64,000 nucleotides of DNA from CAYLQA01 sp964385695 (GCA_964385695.1 CAYLQA010000001.1:62001-126000); one strand, 5' to 3'. Shown: positions 50,007 to 59,070, counted from the stretch's first letter. The notes: generated by a model from the sequence alone, not told the origin. Made by a program: numbers and translations.

Positions 50007-51125
50007 CTATGACGGGCAGTGTAGTTTGGCGGCATTGTCGAGCATGGTCGGGAGCCCGCCAAGCTGCGCGGTGGTATAGCCGAACACCTCTTGCCAGATC
50101 TCGTCGCTTTCCATGCAAAAATAGATGCAGGTCTCTGGCGATGCATACTTTTTAATACATCCTACGAGGTGGCGATACATTTCGACTCGAAGGGTGCGGA
50201 AGTATCGGTATTTGTTGTCCAGTCCGACAATAAATTCTTCGTGGAAGATGCGGGAGTTGGGGAATCGTTCGTCGGCAATGTTTTTCAGTTGCGGCAAAAA
50301 GCGTAAAGCCCCCAAGCTGATCCAGACAATCTGCTCTTTCGGGACCGAGGCAAAGAGTTTGTCGATGGTCTCCTTATACCCCTCCTGCCAACCAGGATGA
50401 TGAATAATCGGGTCAAAATGAAAGGCGAGTTTATAGCCCCATTCGGCGCATTGTCGCGCTGCTGCCAGACGTTCATCAAGGCTGGCGGTAAAGAGTTCTT
50501 CGCGCTGCATGATAGGAGGACTGTTGAGGGACCACGCCATAATCGTGCGGCCATTGTGGTCTGCGCTCTTGAGGTTGTCGAGAACCACGGCCTTTGATTT
50601 CAGCTCCAACACGGCATTGTTTTTGTGGCCGAAAAAGTCAATCAACTCCCTGCTCAGGCCGGTAATGCGGTCAAGGGCCATGCTGTCTGTAAACTCCCCG
50701 GTACCTATGCGGTGGAAAGTGGCGGAATCAGCATCAATGGCGGCGGTAAGCTCGGAAAACATATTGTCGGTGTTGACAAAGAAGGAGAGCCAAGGGTTGT
50801 TCAGGTATGCCTGGAGAATGCAGTAGACACAGTCCATTGGGCAGTTCATGCCGATATTGATCACCTGGTAGTCGCAGCAGCAATACTCCCTGGTGGCAGG
50901 GCAGGCCTTGAGAAAGGTGCCGCGATTTTTTGCCAGATAAAGATGTTGTTTGCCCTGGGTCAGGCTTTTAGGGTATGGCCCGGCATTGATTTCCGGCAGG
51001 CAGCGCTCTGGTAAAACCCTAACTTTTTTATTGGGCATGTTTCTCCGGATGCGTTGGGTCATATCCAGTTCTTCACAGCCCTGTTCGATGAAAATATTTT
51101 GAATGTGCCTGGTAGGGTCGTTCAT
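50007..51125 (-). CDS. spore-photoproduct-lyase-like radical SAM protein
   Basis: A 372-residue radical SAM enzyme. The iron-sulfur motif CPMDCVYC (C-x3-C-x2-C) follows EYCCCDYQVINIGMN. The C-terminal half resembles the SplB family with YFCMESDEIWQEVFG near the end. Family members include spore photoproduct lyase and related proteins of unknown function in non-sporulating bacteria. There are no sporulation genes here, so a DNA-damage repair role for another thymine lesion is inference. ATG 51125 is used; a longer frame to 51197 is possible. It is divergent from the hydrogenase operon. Confidence 0.8.
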   Translation of the reverse strand: MNDPTRHIQNIFIEQGCEELDMTQRIRRNMPNKKVRVLPERCLPEINAGPYPKSLTQGKQHLYLAKNRGTFLKACPATREYCCCDYQVINIGMNCPMDCVYCILQAYLNNPWLSFFVNTDNMFSELTAAIDADSATFHRIGTGEFTDSMALDRITGLSRELIDFFGHKNNAVLELKSKAVVLDNLKSADHNGRTIMAWSLNSPPIMQREELFTASLDERLAAARQCAEWGYKLAFHFDPIIHHPGWQEGYKETIDKLFASVPKEQIVWISLGALRFLPQLKNIADERFPNSRIFHEEFIVGLDNKYRYFRTLRVEMYRHLVGCIKKYASPETCIYFCMESDEIWQEVFGYTTAQLGGLPTMLDNAAKLHCPS

Positions 51126-51214
51126 GCTCTTAAAAACAAGGTTATTAGGAATTATCAAAAGTGAAGTTTTGCCCACCATACTGGAAAGAAATTGCAACTG
51201 CCACGAGAAAATTA

Positions 51215-51262
51215 TTGACTGAAAAAAATATTATTGCGTAGTATTGGGGTAAGTATTAATAC
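51215..51262 (+). promoter_or_regulatory. candidate promoter and palindrome upstream of the hydrogenase operon
   Basis: TTGACT (51215-51220), an 18-base spacer and TAGTAT (51239-51244) make a sigma-70-type promoter (5/6 and 4/6). Just downstream is the perfect palindrome GTATTAATAC (51253-51262), inside a wider AAGTA/TACTT pair (51251-51255 and 51274-51278). The arrangement fits a regulator site near the start of transcription. It is 140 bases before the hybO ATG. Confidence 0.45.
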
Positions 51263-51398
51263 CTAGGTGGAAGTACTTAGTTGCATTTTGCTTGACATGG
51301 GCGAGATAAGAGTGGTCGAATGGCAAAAGATCCCCTTGAGTTTCTGGTGTTATTTGACATAGGCTGCGCTTGGCAAATTCAACCGAATGAGGACCGAG

Positions 51399-52526
51399 AT
51401 GAAAGAACGTGATTTTGCGTTGGTCAAGGAGAAGCTAAACGGCGTCTCACGACGGGACTTCATGAAGTTCTGTTCCGTAATGGCTGCGGGTATGGGGCTT
51501 CCCCTTGAGGTTGCACCTCAAATTGCCGAGGCGGTGACAGCACCCAAACGGCCACCGGTTATCTGGCTTTCCGGTTCTGCCTGCACGGGTTGTACAGAGT
51601 CTCTTCTTCGGACTGGCCACCCATCTTTAGAACATCTCATTTTAGATCTTATTTCCCTTGATTATAACGAAACATTAAACGCCGGCGCCGGTCATCAGGC
51701 CGAGGCGGCTATGCATGCCTCTATCCATGACAATGCCGGCAAATTTATCTTGGTTGTCGAGGGTGCCATCCCCGTTAAGGATAACGGTGTGTATTGCATG
51801 GTTGCCGGCAAGCCGTTCAGTGAGACTGTCCGCGAGACTGCGGCCAAGGCGGCAGCGGTGATTGCCATCGGTTCCTGTGCCTCTTGGGGCGGGGTCGCGG
51901 CGGCAGAGCCAAACCCCACCGGTTGTATCGGTGCTCCTGAGTTTTTACAGGGCACAACGGTGGTCTCTATTCCCGGTTGCCCGCCCAACGCCTACAACTT
52001 CCTCTCAACCGTTATCCATTTTCTGACCTTTAAAAAATTGCCGGCCCTGGATGAAAAGGGCAGGCCCCGTTTTGCCTATGGCCGCCTGATTCACGAGAAC
52101 TGTGAGCGTAGGCCGCATTTTGATGCGGGTCGGTTCGCCATTAAGTTCGGTGACGAAGGACATCGTAAGGGATACTGCCTGTACAAGCTTGGTTGCAAAG
52201 GACCTGTCACCTACGCCAACTGTCCGGCGATCCTTTTTAATGATATAGGCTCCGGCTCCTGGCCCGTTGGTACCGGCCACCCCTGTTTCGGTTGTACGGA
52301 AGAGGGCGTTGGCTTTGGTATCCCGCTCCACACCCAGGCGGACTTGAAGTACATCACTCCGGGTGCAGGCTATCCGCCCATTGTCTGTGATCGCGGCAGC
52401 GGTGCTTCAACCGGCGCTGTGGCCATGGTAGCAGGTGCAGCCGGTGCAGCAGCAGGTGCCGGAATTGCCATTGCAAAGAACTTAGGCAAGAGCGAAGAGC
52501 AGGACAATTCATCCAAGGAAGAGTAG
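51399..52526 (+). CDS. hybO: [NiFe] hydrogenase small subunit (HybO-like)
   Basis: A ~375-residue periplasmic small subunit. A Tat signal with SRRDFMKF (twin Arg at residues 18-19) leads it. Iron-sulfur cysteines are in GSACTGCTES, IGSCASWGG, IPGCPPN, and the cluster region GHPCFGC. The C-terminal tail has a Gly/Ala-rich hydrophobic helix that may anchor it. ATG 51399 has GAGGA upstream; ATG 51387 is the alternative. It is the first gene of a hybOABCD operon, in the order of E. coli hydrogenase 2, so a group 1 uptake enzyme is likely. Electrons from H2 would pass via HybA and HybB to the quinone pool. Confidence 0.96.
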   Translation: MKERDFALVKEKLNGVSRRDFMKFCSVMAAGMGLPLEVAPQIAEAVTAPKRPPVIWLSGSACTGCTESLLRTGHPSLEHLILDLISLDYNETLNAGAGHQAEAAMHASIHDNAGKFILVVEGAIPVKDNGVYCMVAGKPFSETVRETAAKAAAVIAIGSCASWGGVAAAEPNPTGCIGAPEFLQGTTVVSIPGCPPNAYNFLSTVIHFLTFKKLPALDEKGRPRFAYGRLIHENCERRPHFDAGRFAIKFGDEGHRKGYCLYKLGCKGPVTYANCPAILFNDIGSGSWPVGTGHPCFGCTEEGVGFGIPLHTQADLKYITPGAGYPPIVCDRGSGASTGAVAMVAGAAGAAAGAGIAIAKNLGKSEEQDNSSKEE

Positions 52527-52529
52527 GCC

Positions 52530-53474
52530 ATGAAGATCAGAAGAAGAGATTTTCTGAAAGGGATGGCTGCAGGCGGCCTGCTCATGGCGGCGGATGCCAA
52601 GCCGGTCCAGGCAAAAAATAAGGACCTGCCTGAAAATGCCGTGGGCATTTTGTATGATGCTACCCTCTGTATCGGTTGCCAGGTTTGCGTACATGCCTGT
52701 AAACAGGCCAACAATATGCCTGTGGAGCATTCCAGTGAGGAGAAGTTGTGGGATAACCCCCGCGATCTTTCCAGTAAAACACTCAATGTTATCAAGCGTT
52801 ACGGGCTTGACGGGCCAAAGGATCAGGTCACCGGTTACTCGTTTATTAAGCGGCACTGCATGCACTGTGTGGATCCGGCCTGCGTTTCGGCCTGTCCTGC
52901 CTCCGCTCTGGTGAAAAATCCGGACAACGGGGTGGTCGCTTACAATAAAAATGCCTGTATCGGCTGCCGCTACTGCCAGATTGCCTGTCCTTACAATATT
53001 CCCAAATTCGAGTGGGACTCCGCATTCCCGGAAATCGTCAAATGTCAGCTGTGCTCGCACCTTTTGGCAAAGGGCGGGATATCCGCCTGTTGTGCTTCCT
53101 GTCCCACCGGTGCTTCTTTATTCGGTCCTGTAGAGCAATTGCAGGATGAGGCCAACCGGCGCATGGCCATGGTGCCGGGTGAGGATTATGAGTTCCCTGT
53201 GGCCAGTACGGATTCAGGTGAGAAGCAGGTCCATAAGGCTGCACGTTATGAAAATCATATTTACGGTGAGCAGGAGTTGGGCGGCACCCAGGTTCTTTAC
53301 CTTGCAGGTGTTCCCTTTGAAAAGCTCGGTCTACCAACGTTGCCGGAGGAGTCCTATGTCGCTCTGGCCGACGGTATCCAGTACGCCATCTATAAGGGGA
53401 TGGTGTACCCCATCGTTGTTTTGGGCGGTTTGATCTACATCATGAAAAACCGGGACGAAAAAAAGGAAAAATAG
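52530..53474 (+). CDS. hybA: hydrogenase iron-sulfur subunit (HybA-like)
   Basis: A 314-residue ferredoxin-type protein. A Tat signal KIRRRDFLKGMAAGG precedes four cysteine clusters: CIGCQVCVHAC, CMHCVDPACVSACP, CIGCRYCQIACP with CQLC, and CCASCPTG. This matches a four-[4Fe-4S] electron-transfer subunit on the periplasmic face. A C-terminal membrane helix, VYPIVVLGGLIYIM, anchors it. It is 3 bases behind hybO and carries electrons to HybB. Confidence 0.95.
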   Translation: MKIRRRDFLKGMAAGGLLMAADAKPVQAKNKDLPENAVGILYDATLCIGCQVCVHACKQANNMPVEHSSEEKLWDNPRDLSSKTLNVIKRYGLDGPKDQVTGYSFIKRHCMHCVDPACVSACPASALVKNPDNGVVAYNKNACIGCRYCQIACPYNIPKFEWDSAFPEIVKCQLCSHLLAKGGISACCASCPTGASLFGPVEQLQDEANRRMAMVPGEDYEFPVASTDSGEKQVHKAARYENHIYGEQELGGTQVLYLAGVPFEKLGLPTLPEESYVALADGIQYAIYKGMVYPIVVLGGLIYIMKNRDEKKEK

Positions 53475-53498
53475 GCCGAACAGGCAAGGAGAATATCC

Positions 53499-54641
53499 AT
53501 GCACGAAAAAGAAGCTCTCAATAAAAAGGTGCTGACCGGGCCGTTTCTCTTTTTTGCGGCCATTACCGCTATCGGCCTCTTTTTTCTGGCCAAGCGCTTT
53601 ATCTTCGGTATCGGCGCCGTCTCCAATATGAACGACGGATACCCTTGGGGGATCTGGATCGCTTACGATGTGGTGGTGGGCACGGCCCTGGCCTGCGCCG
53701 GTTACTGCATCGCCCTCCTCGTCTATATCTTTAATAAAGGGGAATACTCCCCCCTGGTGCGGCCTGCCTTGATGACCAGCATGTTCGGCTACACCCTGGC
53801 CGGTGTCTCGGTTGTTTTCGATATCGGACGCTACTGGCAGATGTACAACATCTTTCTGCCCTGGCTCAGCAATCTGCACTCGGTCATGTTTGAGGTGGCG
53901 CTCTGTATCGGGACCTATATTTTGGTGCTCTGGGTCGAGTTTGCCCCGACCTTTCTTGAAAAGATGAAGGCGGATAAGCTGAAGGTGAAACTCAACAGGG
54001 TGATATTCATCTTCATCGCCCTGGGCATTTTACTGCCGACCATGCATCAGTCCTCTCTGGGCACCATGATGCTCATGGCCGGGCATAAGCTTTCACCCCT
54101 GTGGTGGACAGCCTTTCTGCCGCTGCTCTTTTTGTTGACCGCCTTCATCATAGGCTATGCCGCGGTGATCTTTGAGTCCCTCCTTTCGTCGGTGGTTTTC
54201 AAGCGACCCATGGAGATGGACCTCCTCACCAAAATCTCGGCACTTATGCCGTGGATTCTCGGCATCTATCTGGTCATCCGCATTGAGGATGTCAACCTGC
54301 GCGGTTATCTGCCCCTGGCCTTTGCCGGTGGGGTGCAGGCCAATATGTTCCTTTTGGAGAATCTCCTTCTCTTTGTGGCCTGGATGATCATGCTCTATCC
54401 GCAGAACCGTCAAAGCCCACGGCAGCTCTTCATTGCCTCTTGCGCCATGTTGCTCGGTGGCAGTTTGTATCGTTTTAACACCTATATCGTAGGTTTTGAT
54501 CCCGGCACCGGCTGGCAGTACTTTCCGTCGGTTGCCGAATTGTTCATTACATTTGGCATAATTTCCGCCGAGGTGATGGCATATCTCTGGTTTGTTAATA
54601 AGCTGCCTGTCTTTCCCAAGCTCGAACAGGCTAAAAACTAG
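53499..54641 (+). CDS. hybB: hydrogenase membrane subunit (HybB, NrfD-like)
   Basis: A 380-residue integral membrane protein with about ten hydrophobic helices, of the NrfD/PsrC-like quinone-binding family. The start FLFFAAITAIGLFFLAKRFIFGIGAVSNMNDGYPWGIWIAYDVVVGTALA is family-typical. It gives or takes electrons from menaquinone and anchors the hydrogenase. It has no haem b, unlike HyaC types. The spacing from hybA is 24 bases and to hybC 17. Confidence 0.95.
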   Translation: MHEKEALNKKVLTGPFLFFAAITAIGLFFLAKRFIFGIGAVSNMNDGYPWGIWIAYDVVVGTALACAGYCIALLVYIFNKGEYSPLVRPALMTSMFGYTLAGVSVVFDIGRYWQMYNIFLPWLSNLHSVMFEVALCIGTYILVLWVEFAPTFLEKMKADKLKVKLNRVIFIFIALGILLPTMHQSSLGTMMLMAGHKLSPLWWTAFLPLLFLLTAFIIGYAAVIFESLLSSVVFKRPMEMDLLTKISALMPWILGIYLVIRIEDVNLRGYLPLAFAGGVQANMFLLENLLLFVAWMIMLYPQNRQSPRQLFIASCAMLLGGSLYRFNTYIVGFDPGTGWQYFPSVAELFITFGIISAEVMAYLWFVNKLPVFPKLEQAKN

Positions 54642-54658
54642 TGTGAAGGAGAATCTCC

Positions 54659-56362
54659 ATGGCTAAACGAATCGTCGTTGATCCCATCACCAGGATTGAA
54701 GGGCATCTGCGTATTGACTGTGAGGTAGACAAGGGCAAGGTGACCAATGCCTGGTCCTCCGGCCAGATGTGGCGCGGAATCGAGCTTATCTTGCAGGGGC
54801 GCGACCCGCGAGACGCCTGGCTCTTTACCCAGCGTATCTGCGGTGTCTGTACCACGGTGCATGCTATTACCTCTGTCCGTGCGGTAGAGCATGCCCTGGA
54901 TCTGGATGTGCCGCTGAATGCACAGTACATCCGTAATATCATCATTGCCGCCCATAGCGTTTTTGATAACATTGTCCACTTTTACCATCTCTCCGCCCTG
55001 GATTGGGTGGATATTGTCTCAGCCCTTAAGGCCGACCCCAAGGCGGCGTCCAAACTAGGCCAATCCCTTTCTCCTTGGTCGCAGAATGGCGTACAGGAGA
55101 TCCGGGCGGTGCAAAAGCGGTTGAAGGGTTTTGTCGATAGCGGTCAGCTTGGCGTTTTTGCCAGCGGCTACTGGGGGCACCCGGCCATGAAACTTTCCCC
55201 CGAGGTAAACCTGTTGGCCGTGACCCATTATTTTCAGGCCCTTGAGTACCAACGCAAGATTAATAAGGTGGTGGCGATTCTGGGCAGCAAGACTCCGCAT
55301 ATCCAGAATCTGGCGGTGGGTGGTGTGGCTAACCCCATCAATCCGGACAGTCAGTCTACCCTGACCATCGAGAGACTGTTTTACATTAAATCTCTGATCG
55401 ACGAGATCGGCGACTTTGTCAAAAATGTCTACCTGATTGACGTTGCCGCCGTGGGGGCATTCTATGCGGATTGGACTCAGTACGGCGCCGGTGTGACCAA
55501 CTACCTCTCTGTGCCGGATATGCCGCTTGATACCAAGGGTACGGTCTTTGATCTGCCTGGTGGTTATATTGCCGATGGCGATGTGGGAACCTATGAGCCC
55601 ATCAAGGCCTTTGACGACACCATGTTTAAAAACGGGGTCAAAGAAGGGGTCAAGCACTCCTGGTATAAGGGGGATTGGGATCGCCACCCATGGGAAGAGG
55701 AGACCGATCCGTATCATACCGAGTTTCAGGACAATGGCAAATACTCTTGGGTCAAGGCGCCAACCTTCAAGGGAAAGCCGGCCCAGGTCGGCCCGCTGGC
55801 CCATGTCTTGGCCATGTATGCGGCCGGTCATGTTTCTACCAAAAAATATGCAGACTTATTACTCGGCAAGGTGAGCAAGCTTGCCGGGGCCAAGGTCGGC
55901 CTCTCCGCCCTGCACTCTACCATAGGTCGGCATGCGGCACGGGCAGTGCGCTGCGCGGTTATGCATGACACACTGGAGCGTCAATGGCAGGCGTTGGTTG
56001 ATAACATCGGCAAAGGCGATTACGACACCTTTAATGAACCGGTCTTTCCTAAGGGCGAGCAGCGAGGTGTGGGGTTTCACGAGGCCCCACGTGGCGTTCT
56101 TTCCCACTGGATTGTTATCAAGGATGGCAAGATTAAGAATTACCAATGTGTCGTTCCTTCAACCTGGAATGCAGGACCCAGGAATGCCAATGACGAACTT
56201 GGTCCTTACGAGGCTTCCTTGGTCGGTAATCCTGTTGCAGACCCGGAAAAACCTCTTGAGGTTCTTCGCACCGTGCATTCTTTTGATCCATGTCTGGCCT
56301 GTGCAATCCACTTGATGGATCCGGAAAATCAGTCGATAGTAAAGGTGAAGACCAAGATTTAA
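54659..56362 (+). CDS. hybC: [NiFe] hydrogenase large subunit (HybC-like)
   Basis: A 567-residue catalytic subunit. The N-terminal nickel ligands are in RICGVC (Cys61, Cys64) and the C-terminal ones in DPCLACAIH (Cys545, Cys548). No selenocysteine is used. The 16-residue tail after His551 (starting L-M-D-P-E-N) should be clipped by the HybD protease after metal insertion. RIEGHLRI near the start is conserved. It is the third membrane-complex gene in the operon. Confidence 0.97.
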   Translation: MAKRIVVDPITRIEGHLRIDCEVDKGKVTNAWSSGQMWRGIELILQGRDPRDAWLFTQRICGVCTTVHAITSVRAVEHALDLDVPLNAQYIRNIIIAAHSVFDNIVHFYHLSALDWVDIVSALKADPKAASKLGQSLSPWSQNGVQEIRAVQKRLKGFVDSGQLGVFASGYWGHPAMKLSPEVNLLAVTHYFQALEYQRKINKVVAILGSKTPHIQNLAVGGVANPINPDSQSTLTIERLFYIKSLIDEIGDFVKNVYLIDVAAVGAFYADWTQYGAGVTNYLSVPDMPLDTKGTVFDLPGGYIADGDVGTYEPIKAFDDTMFKNGVKEGVKHSWYKGDWDRHPWEEETDPYHTEFQDNGKYSWVKAPTFKGKPAQVGPLAHVLAMYAAGHVSTKKYADLLLGKVSKLAGAKVGLSALHSTIGRHAARAVRCAVMHDTLERQWQALVDNIGKGDYDTFNEPVFPKGEQRGVGFHEAPRGVLSHWIVIKDGKIKNYQCVVPSTWNAGPRNANDELGPYEASLVGNPVADPEKPLEVLRTVHSFDPCLACAIHLMDPENQSIVKVKTKI

Positions 56363-56393
56363 GATTTGTTATTGAACAAGCAGCATAATCAGG

Positions 56394-56425
56394 CAGGCCA
56401 GTCCGGTAACGGGCTGGCCTGTTTT
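56394..56425 (+). terminator. strong hairpin between hybC and hybD
   Basis: CAGGCCAGTCCG (56394-56405) pairs with CGGGCTGGCCTG (56410-56421), with one T-G pair, around a GTAA tetraloop. TTTTAT follows. It can terminate the structural-gene message or lower read-through into hybD, which starts 14 bases later. Confidence 0.75.
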
Positions 56426-56439
56426 ATAATGGGTGATGC

Positions 56440-56928
56440 ATGGAAAAGCTGAATGTTTTGCTCCTTGGAGTCGGCAATATTTTGCTCAGCGATGAGGGGT
56501 TGGGGATAAAAATTCTCGAAGAGCTGGAGAATCGCTATGATTTGCCGGAAGAAGTTGAGCTGATGGATGGCGGCACCGCCGGACTTGAAATTTTGCCCTA
56601 TATCGAAAGTCGAAGCCATCTTTTTTTGTTGGATGCCGTTCGCTCAGAAGAAAAGCCCGGTACCATTGTCATTAAGGATTTGGATGACCCGCCTGCTTTT
56701 TTCAGACAGAAGATTTCTCCCCACCAGATAGGCCTCACCGAACTGTTTGCCGTTGCCTCCATGCAGGAGGTGCTGCCACCAAGCATAAAGTTGTTTGGTA
56801 TTGTTCCAAAGGATCTCTCAACAGGGCTTGAACTCAGCCCGGAAGTGGCTGCTGCGGTAAAAAGTATAAGTGAACAGATCGTGAATAATCTTGTCGGACT
56901 TGGTCTATCCATCCCGGAGCGTGAGTAA
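56440..56928 (+). CDS. hybD: hydrogenase maturation protease (HybD)
   Basis: A 162-residue endopeptidase that removes the C-terminal tail of the large subunit. The nickel-binding ligands known in E. coli HybD are all present at matching positions: Glu19 in LSDEGLG, Asp65 in LLDAVRSE and His95 in SPHQIGL. It is 77 bases after hybC, past a terminator-like hairpin, so its level is probably set below that of the structural genes. Confidence 0.96.
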   Translation: MEKLNVLLLGVGNILLSDEGLGIKILEELENRYDLPEEVELMDGGTAGLEILPYIESRSHLFLLDAVRSEEKPGTIVIKDLDDPPAFFRQKISPHQIGLTELFAVASMQEVLPPSIKLFGIVPKDLSTGLELSPEVAAAVKSISEQIVNNLVGLGLSIPERE

Positions 56929-56997
56929 TAAAGAGTTTTTAGTTGCTATCTGAACCTTGCCTTGGCACCATAGTCTTGTGCATAGCTTGGGGGCGAG

Positions 56998-58200
56998 GTG
57001 AAGAAATTGAGCAGCAGTGATGTATTAATTAATAAAAAAATTCTAGTTGTTGATGATGATCCGGAAATCTGCGAAGTTTACCGGGCAATCCTCTCATCGT
57101 CCTCTTATTTTAGGCCTTCATTTTTTCCCGGCCCAGCCTCTGGTTCACCTTTAGGTTCTCTTGCCGAAGGATTTGATCTCACCTTTGCCTCCCAAGGACA
57201 GGAGGCCTATGAAATCGTAAAGCAGGCCACCAGCGCCAATGATCCTTTTGCCATGGCCTGTATCGATATCCGCATGCCTCCGGGGTGGGACGGTGTTGAG
57301 ACAGCGGAAAAAATTCGCCAGATAGACCGGGAGGTGGAAATAGTCATCGTCACCGGTTACACGGACCACTCCTTGGAGGACATTCTCGCCCGGGTCGGAT
57401 CTCCGGATAAACTTCTTTTTTTGCGCAAGCCCTTTGATCTTGAAGAGCTAGCCCAGATGGCCCTATCCTTGACCATGAAATGGAGCCTGTCGCGCCAGAC
57501 CCGGGAAAAAGAACTGGCTCTCCAGGAATCCCAAGGCAGGTTTCGGGATCTTTCGCGCAGGGTTGTGCAACTCGTGGAGGAGGAGCGTAAGCGCATCGCC
57601 AGGGATTTACACGATGATTTTGGACAGGTTCTGCCCTCGTTGATGTTCATGCTGGATAGCCTCCAGGTTTCTTTGCCGCCTGAATTGGTTGAGCAGACAA
57701 ACAATCAATTCCAACAGATACATCAGTCCATCAAACGCCTTGGTGCAACCTGCAGGAATACTCTCTACGAGTTACGGCCGGACATGCTGGATCGCATGGG
57801 CATGTTGCCGACGATTAAATGGTGTGTCAATGAGTTTGCCGTTTGTCAAAAGGGTGTTGATGTGGACTTCCGGATGGTGGGCAGTCAGAAAGAACTGGCC
57901 CAGGATATACAGACCGTTGTCTATCGAACTTTTCAAGAAGGACTGAACAATATTGTTAAGCATGCCCAGGCCCAAAAGGTGCAAATTCTTTTGACATTCA
58001 GCCACCCCCATGTCATCTTGACCATGACAGATGATGGTGTCGGCTTTGATGCCGAGAAGGTGTTCGGACCCATTGAGGGAGGGCAGGGCATCGGCCTTTA
58101 TGGGATGCGTGAGCGGGTCGAGTCTGTGAGCGGAAGCCTGACGATTCACTCTCAATCAGGGAAGGGAACCATTATCCGAGCTGAGCTACCTGTGGAATAG
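56998..58200 (+). CDS. receiver-domain-fused histidine kinase (HisKA_3 type)
   Basis: A 400-residue soluble kinase. An N-terminal receiver domain (about 14-150) has ILVVDDDPE and the phosphoacceptor Asp in ACIDIRMPPGWDG. It holds a ~20-residue insert rich in Gly, Pro and Ser (SFFPGPASGSPLG) before the second strand. The HisKA_3 DHp domain has RIARDLHDDFGQVLPSL (His near 200), and the ATPase domain has DDGVGFD and GIGLYGMRERV. The start is GTG 56998. It is 8 bases upstream of the NarL-type regulator, its likely partner. There is no membrane or sensor domain, so input is through its own receiver. Confidence 0.9.
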   Translation: MKKLSSSDVLINKKILVVDDDPEICEVYRAILSSSSYFRPSFFPGPASGSPLGSLAEGFDLTFASQGQEAYEIVKQATSANDPFAMACIDIRMPPGWDGVETAEKIRQIDREVEIVIVTGYTDHSLEDILARVGSPDKLLFLRKPFDLEELAQMALSLTMKWSLSRQTREKELALQESQGRFRDLSRRVVQLVEEERKRIARDLHDDFGQVLPSLMFMLDSLQVSLPPELVEQTNNQFQQIHQSIKRLGATCRNTLYELRPDMLDRMGMLPTIKWCVNEFAVCQKGVDVDFRMVGSQKELAQDIQTVVYRTFQEGLNNIVKHAQAQKVQILLTFSHPHVILTMTDDGVGFDAEKVFGPIEGGQGIGLYGMRERVESVSGSLTIHSQSGKGTIIRAELPVE

Positions 58201-58208
58201 GGGGAGGG

Positions 58209-58844
58209 ATGCAAAAAGTTAGAGTTGTTGTGGCTGATGATCATTCCATTGTCCGGGAAGGAATTCGGCAGCTCATGGACAAGCAGGATAATTTTGAGTT
58301 GGTGGGAGAGGCTGCCGACGGCCAAGAGGCCCTGCGGCAAATTCGCAAACTCAAGCCTGATGTGGCAATTTTGGATATAGCCATGCCCGGTCTCAGCGGG
58401 CTGGAATGCATCCCTCTGATAAAAGGCACCACCCTGCCCACCAAAATTGTCATCCTCTCCATGTTTGCCAGAGAGGCCTATGTTCACCAGGCACTGGCAG
58501 CCGGTGCCTCCGGGTATGTCCTCAAGACCGCTCCGTGGTCCGAAGTGCTGGAGGCTGTTATGTTGGCAGCCAATGGAAAACATTTTCTCAGTGCGGATAT
58601 CAATTCCGAGGTAATCAACTCCTATCTCAATAACGAGGATAAAATGTCCTCGGAGTCAAGCAAGTACGACTTGCTTTCCGACAGGGAGCAGCAGGTGTTT
58701 CGTCTGGTTATCGAAGGTAATTCGACCAAGAAAATTGCGGATCTTCTTTTCTTAAGTCCCAAGACAGTGGAAAAGCATCGATCCAACATCAGCAAAAAAC
58801 TCGGCATCAGCGATCCTTTAGCCATGCTCAAGTATGCCGATTAA
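58209..58844 (+). CDS. NarL/FixJ-type response regulator
   Basis: A 211-residue DNA-binding regulator. The receiver domain has DDHSIVREG and phosphoacceptor Asp56 in VAILDIAMPGLSGLE, with the switch Lys in VLKTAPWSE. The LuxR-type HTH is at about 150-211 (LSDREQQVFRLVIEGNSTKKIADLLFLSPKTVEKHRSNISKKLG). It is paired with the HisKA_3 kinase just upstream, and sits between the hyb and hyp genes, so hydrogenase promoters are plausible targets (inference). Confidence 0.95.
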   Translation: MQKVRVVVADDHSIVREGIRQLMDKQDNFELVGEAADGQEALRQIRKLKPDVAILDIAMPGLSGLECIPLIKGTTLPTKIVILSMFAREAYVHQALAAGASGYVLKTAPWSEVLEAVMLAANGKHFLSADINSEVINSYLNNEDKMSSESSKYDLLSDREQQVFRLVIEGNSTKKIADLLFLSPKTVEKHRSNISKKLGISDPLAMLKYAD

Positions 58845-59040
58845 GATCGGAGTTGCTGATCCGAGTCTCTGGCCTGATCCTTAAAAAGGCGTGCCGGAAA
58901 GCGGTCAAAAAAATGCTGTAATCAATTTTGTCCATGGATAGTATGGATGCAATAGTGCGTGAGGGTGCTTTGCCTGTATTCAAGGGTGAAGTGGGGGGAA
59001 TAATGGGTTGATTGAGCTGACCCATTGTTTGGTTTAGAGT

Positions 59041-59060
59041 TCACAGACTCTCTTCTGTGA
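59041..59060 (+). promoter_or_regulatory. hairpin just upstream of the haem-sensor kinase start
   Basis: TCACAGA (59041-59047) and TCTGTGA (59054-59060) form a perfect 7-base stem with a 6-base loop, ending 10 bases before GTG 59071. It overlaps the region where the ribosome site should be, so it may limit translation; this is inference from position only. Confidence 0.3.
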
Positions 59061-59070
59061 GAAATTTCAA

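Noticed and set aside
51290..51380. Possible sigma-54 promoter before hybO (TGGCA near 51321 and TTGGC near 51370).
   Set aside because: No TGGCAC plus TTGC pair at the proper spacing; sigma-54 sites are not supported.
55055..55831. A 258-codon frame on the minus strand inside hybC, one of many such long antisense frames.
   Set aside because: Shadow of the strong coding sequence; no ribosome site and no family-like sequence.
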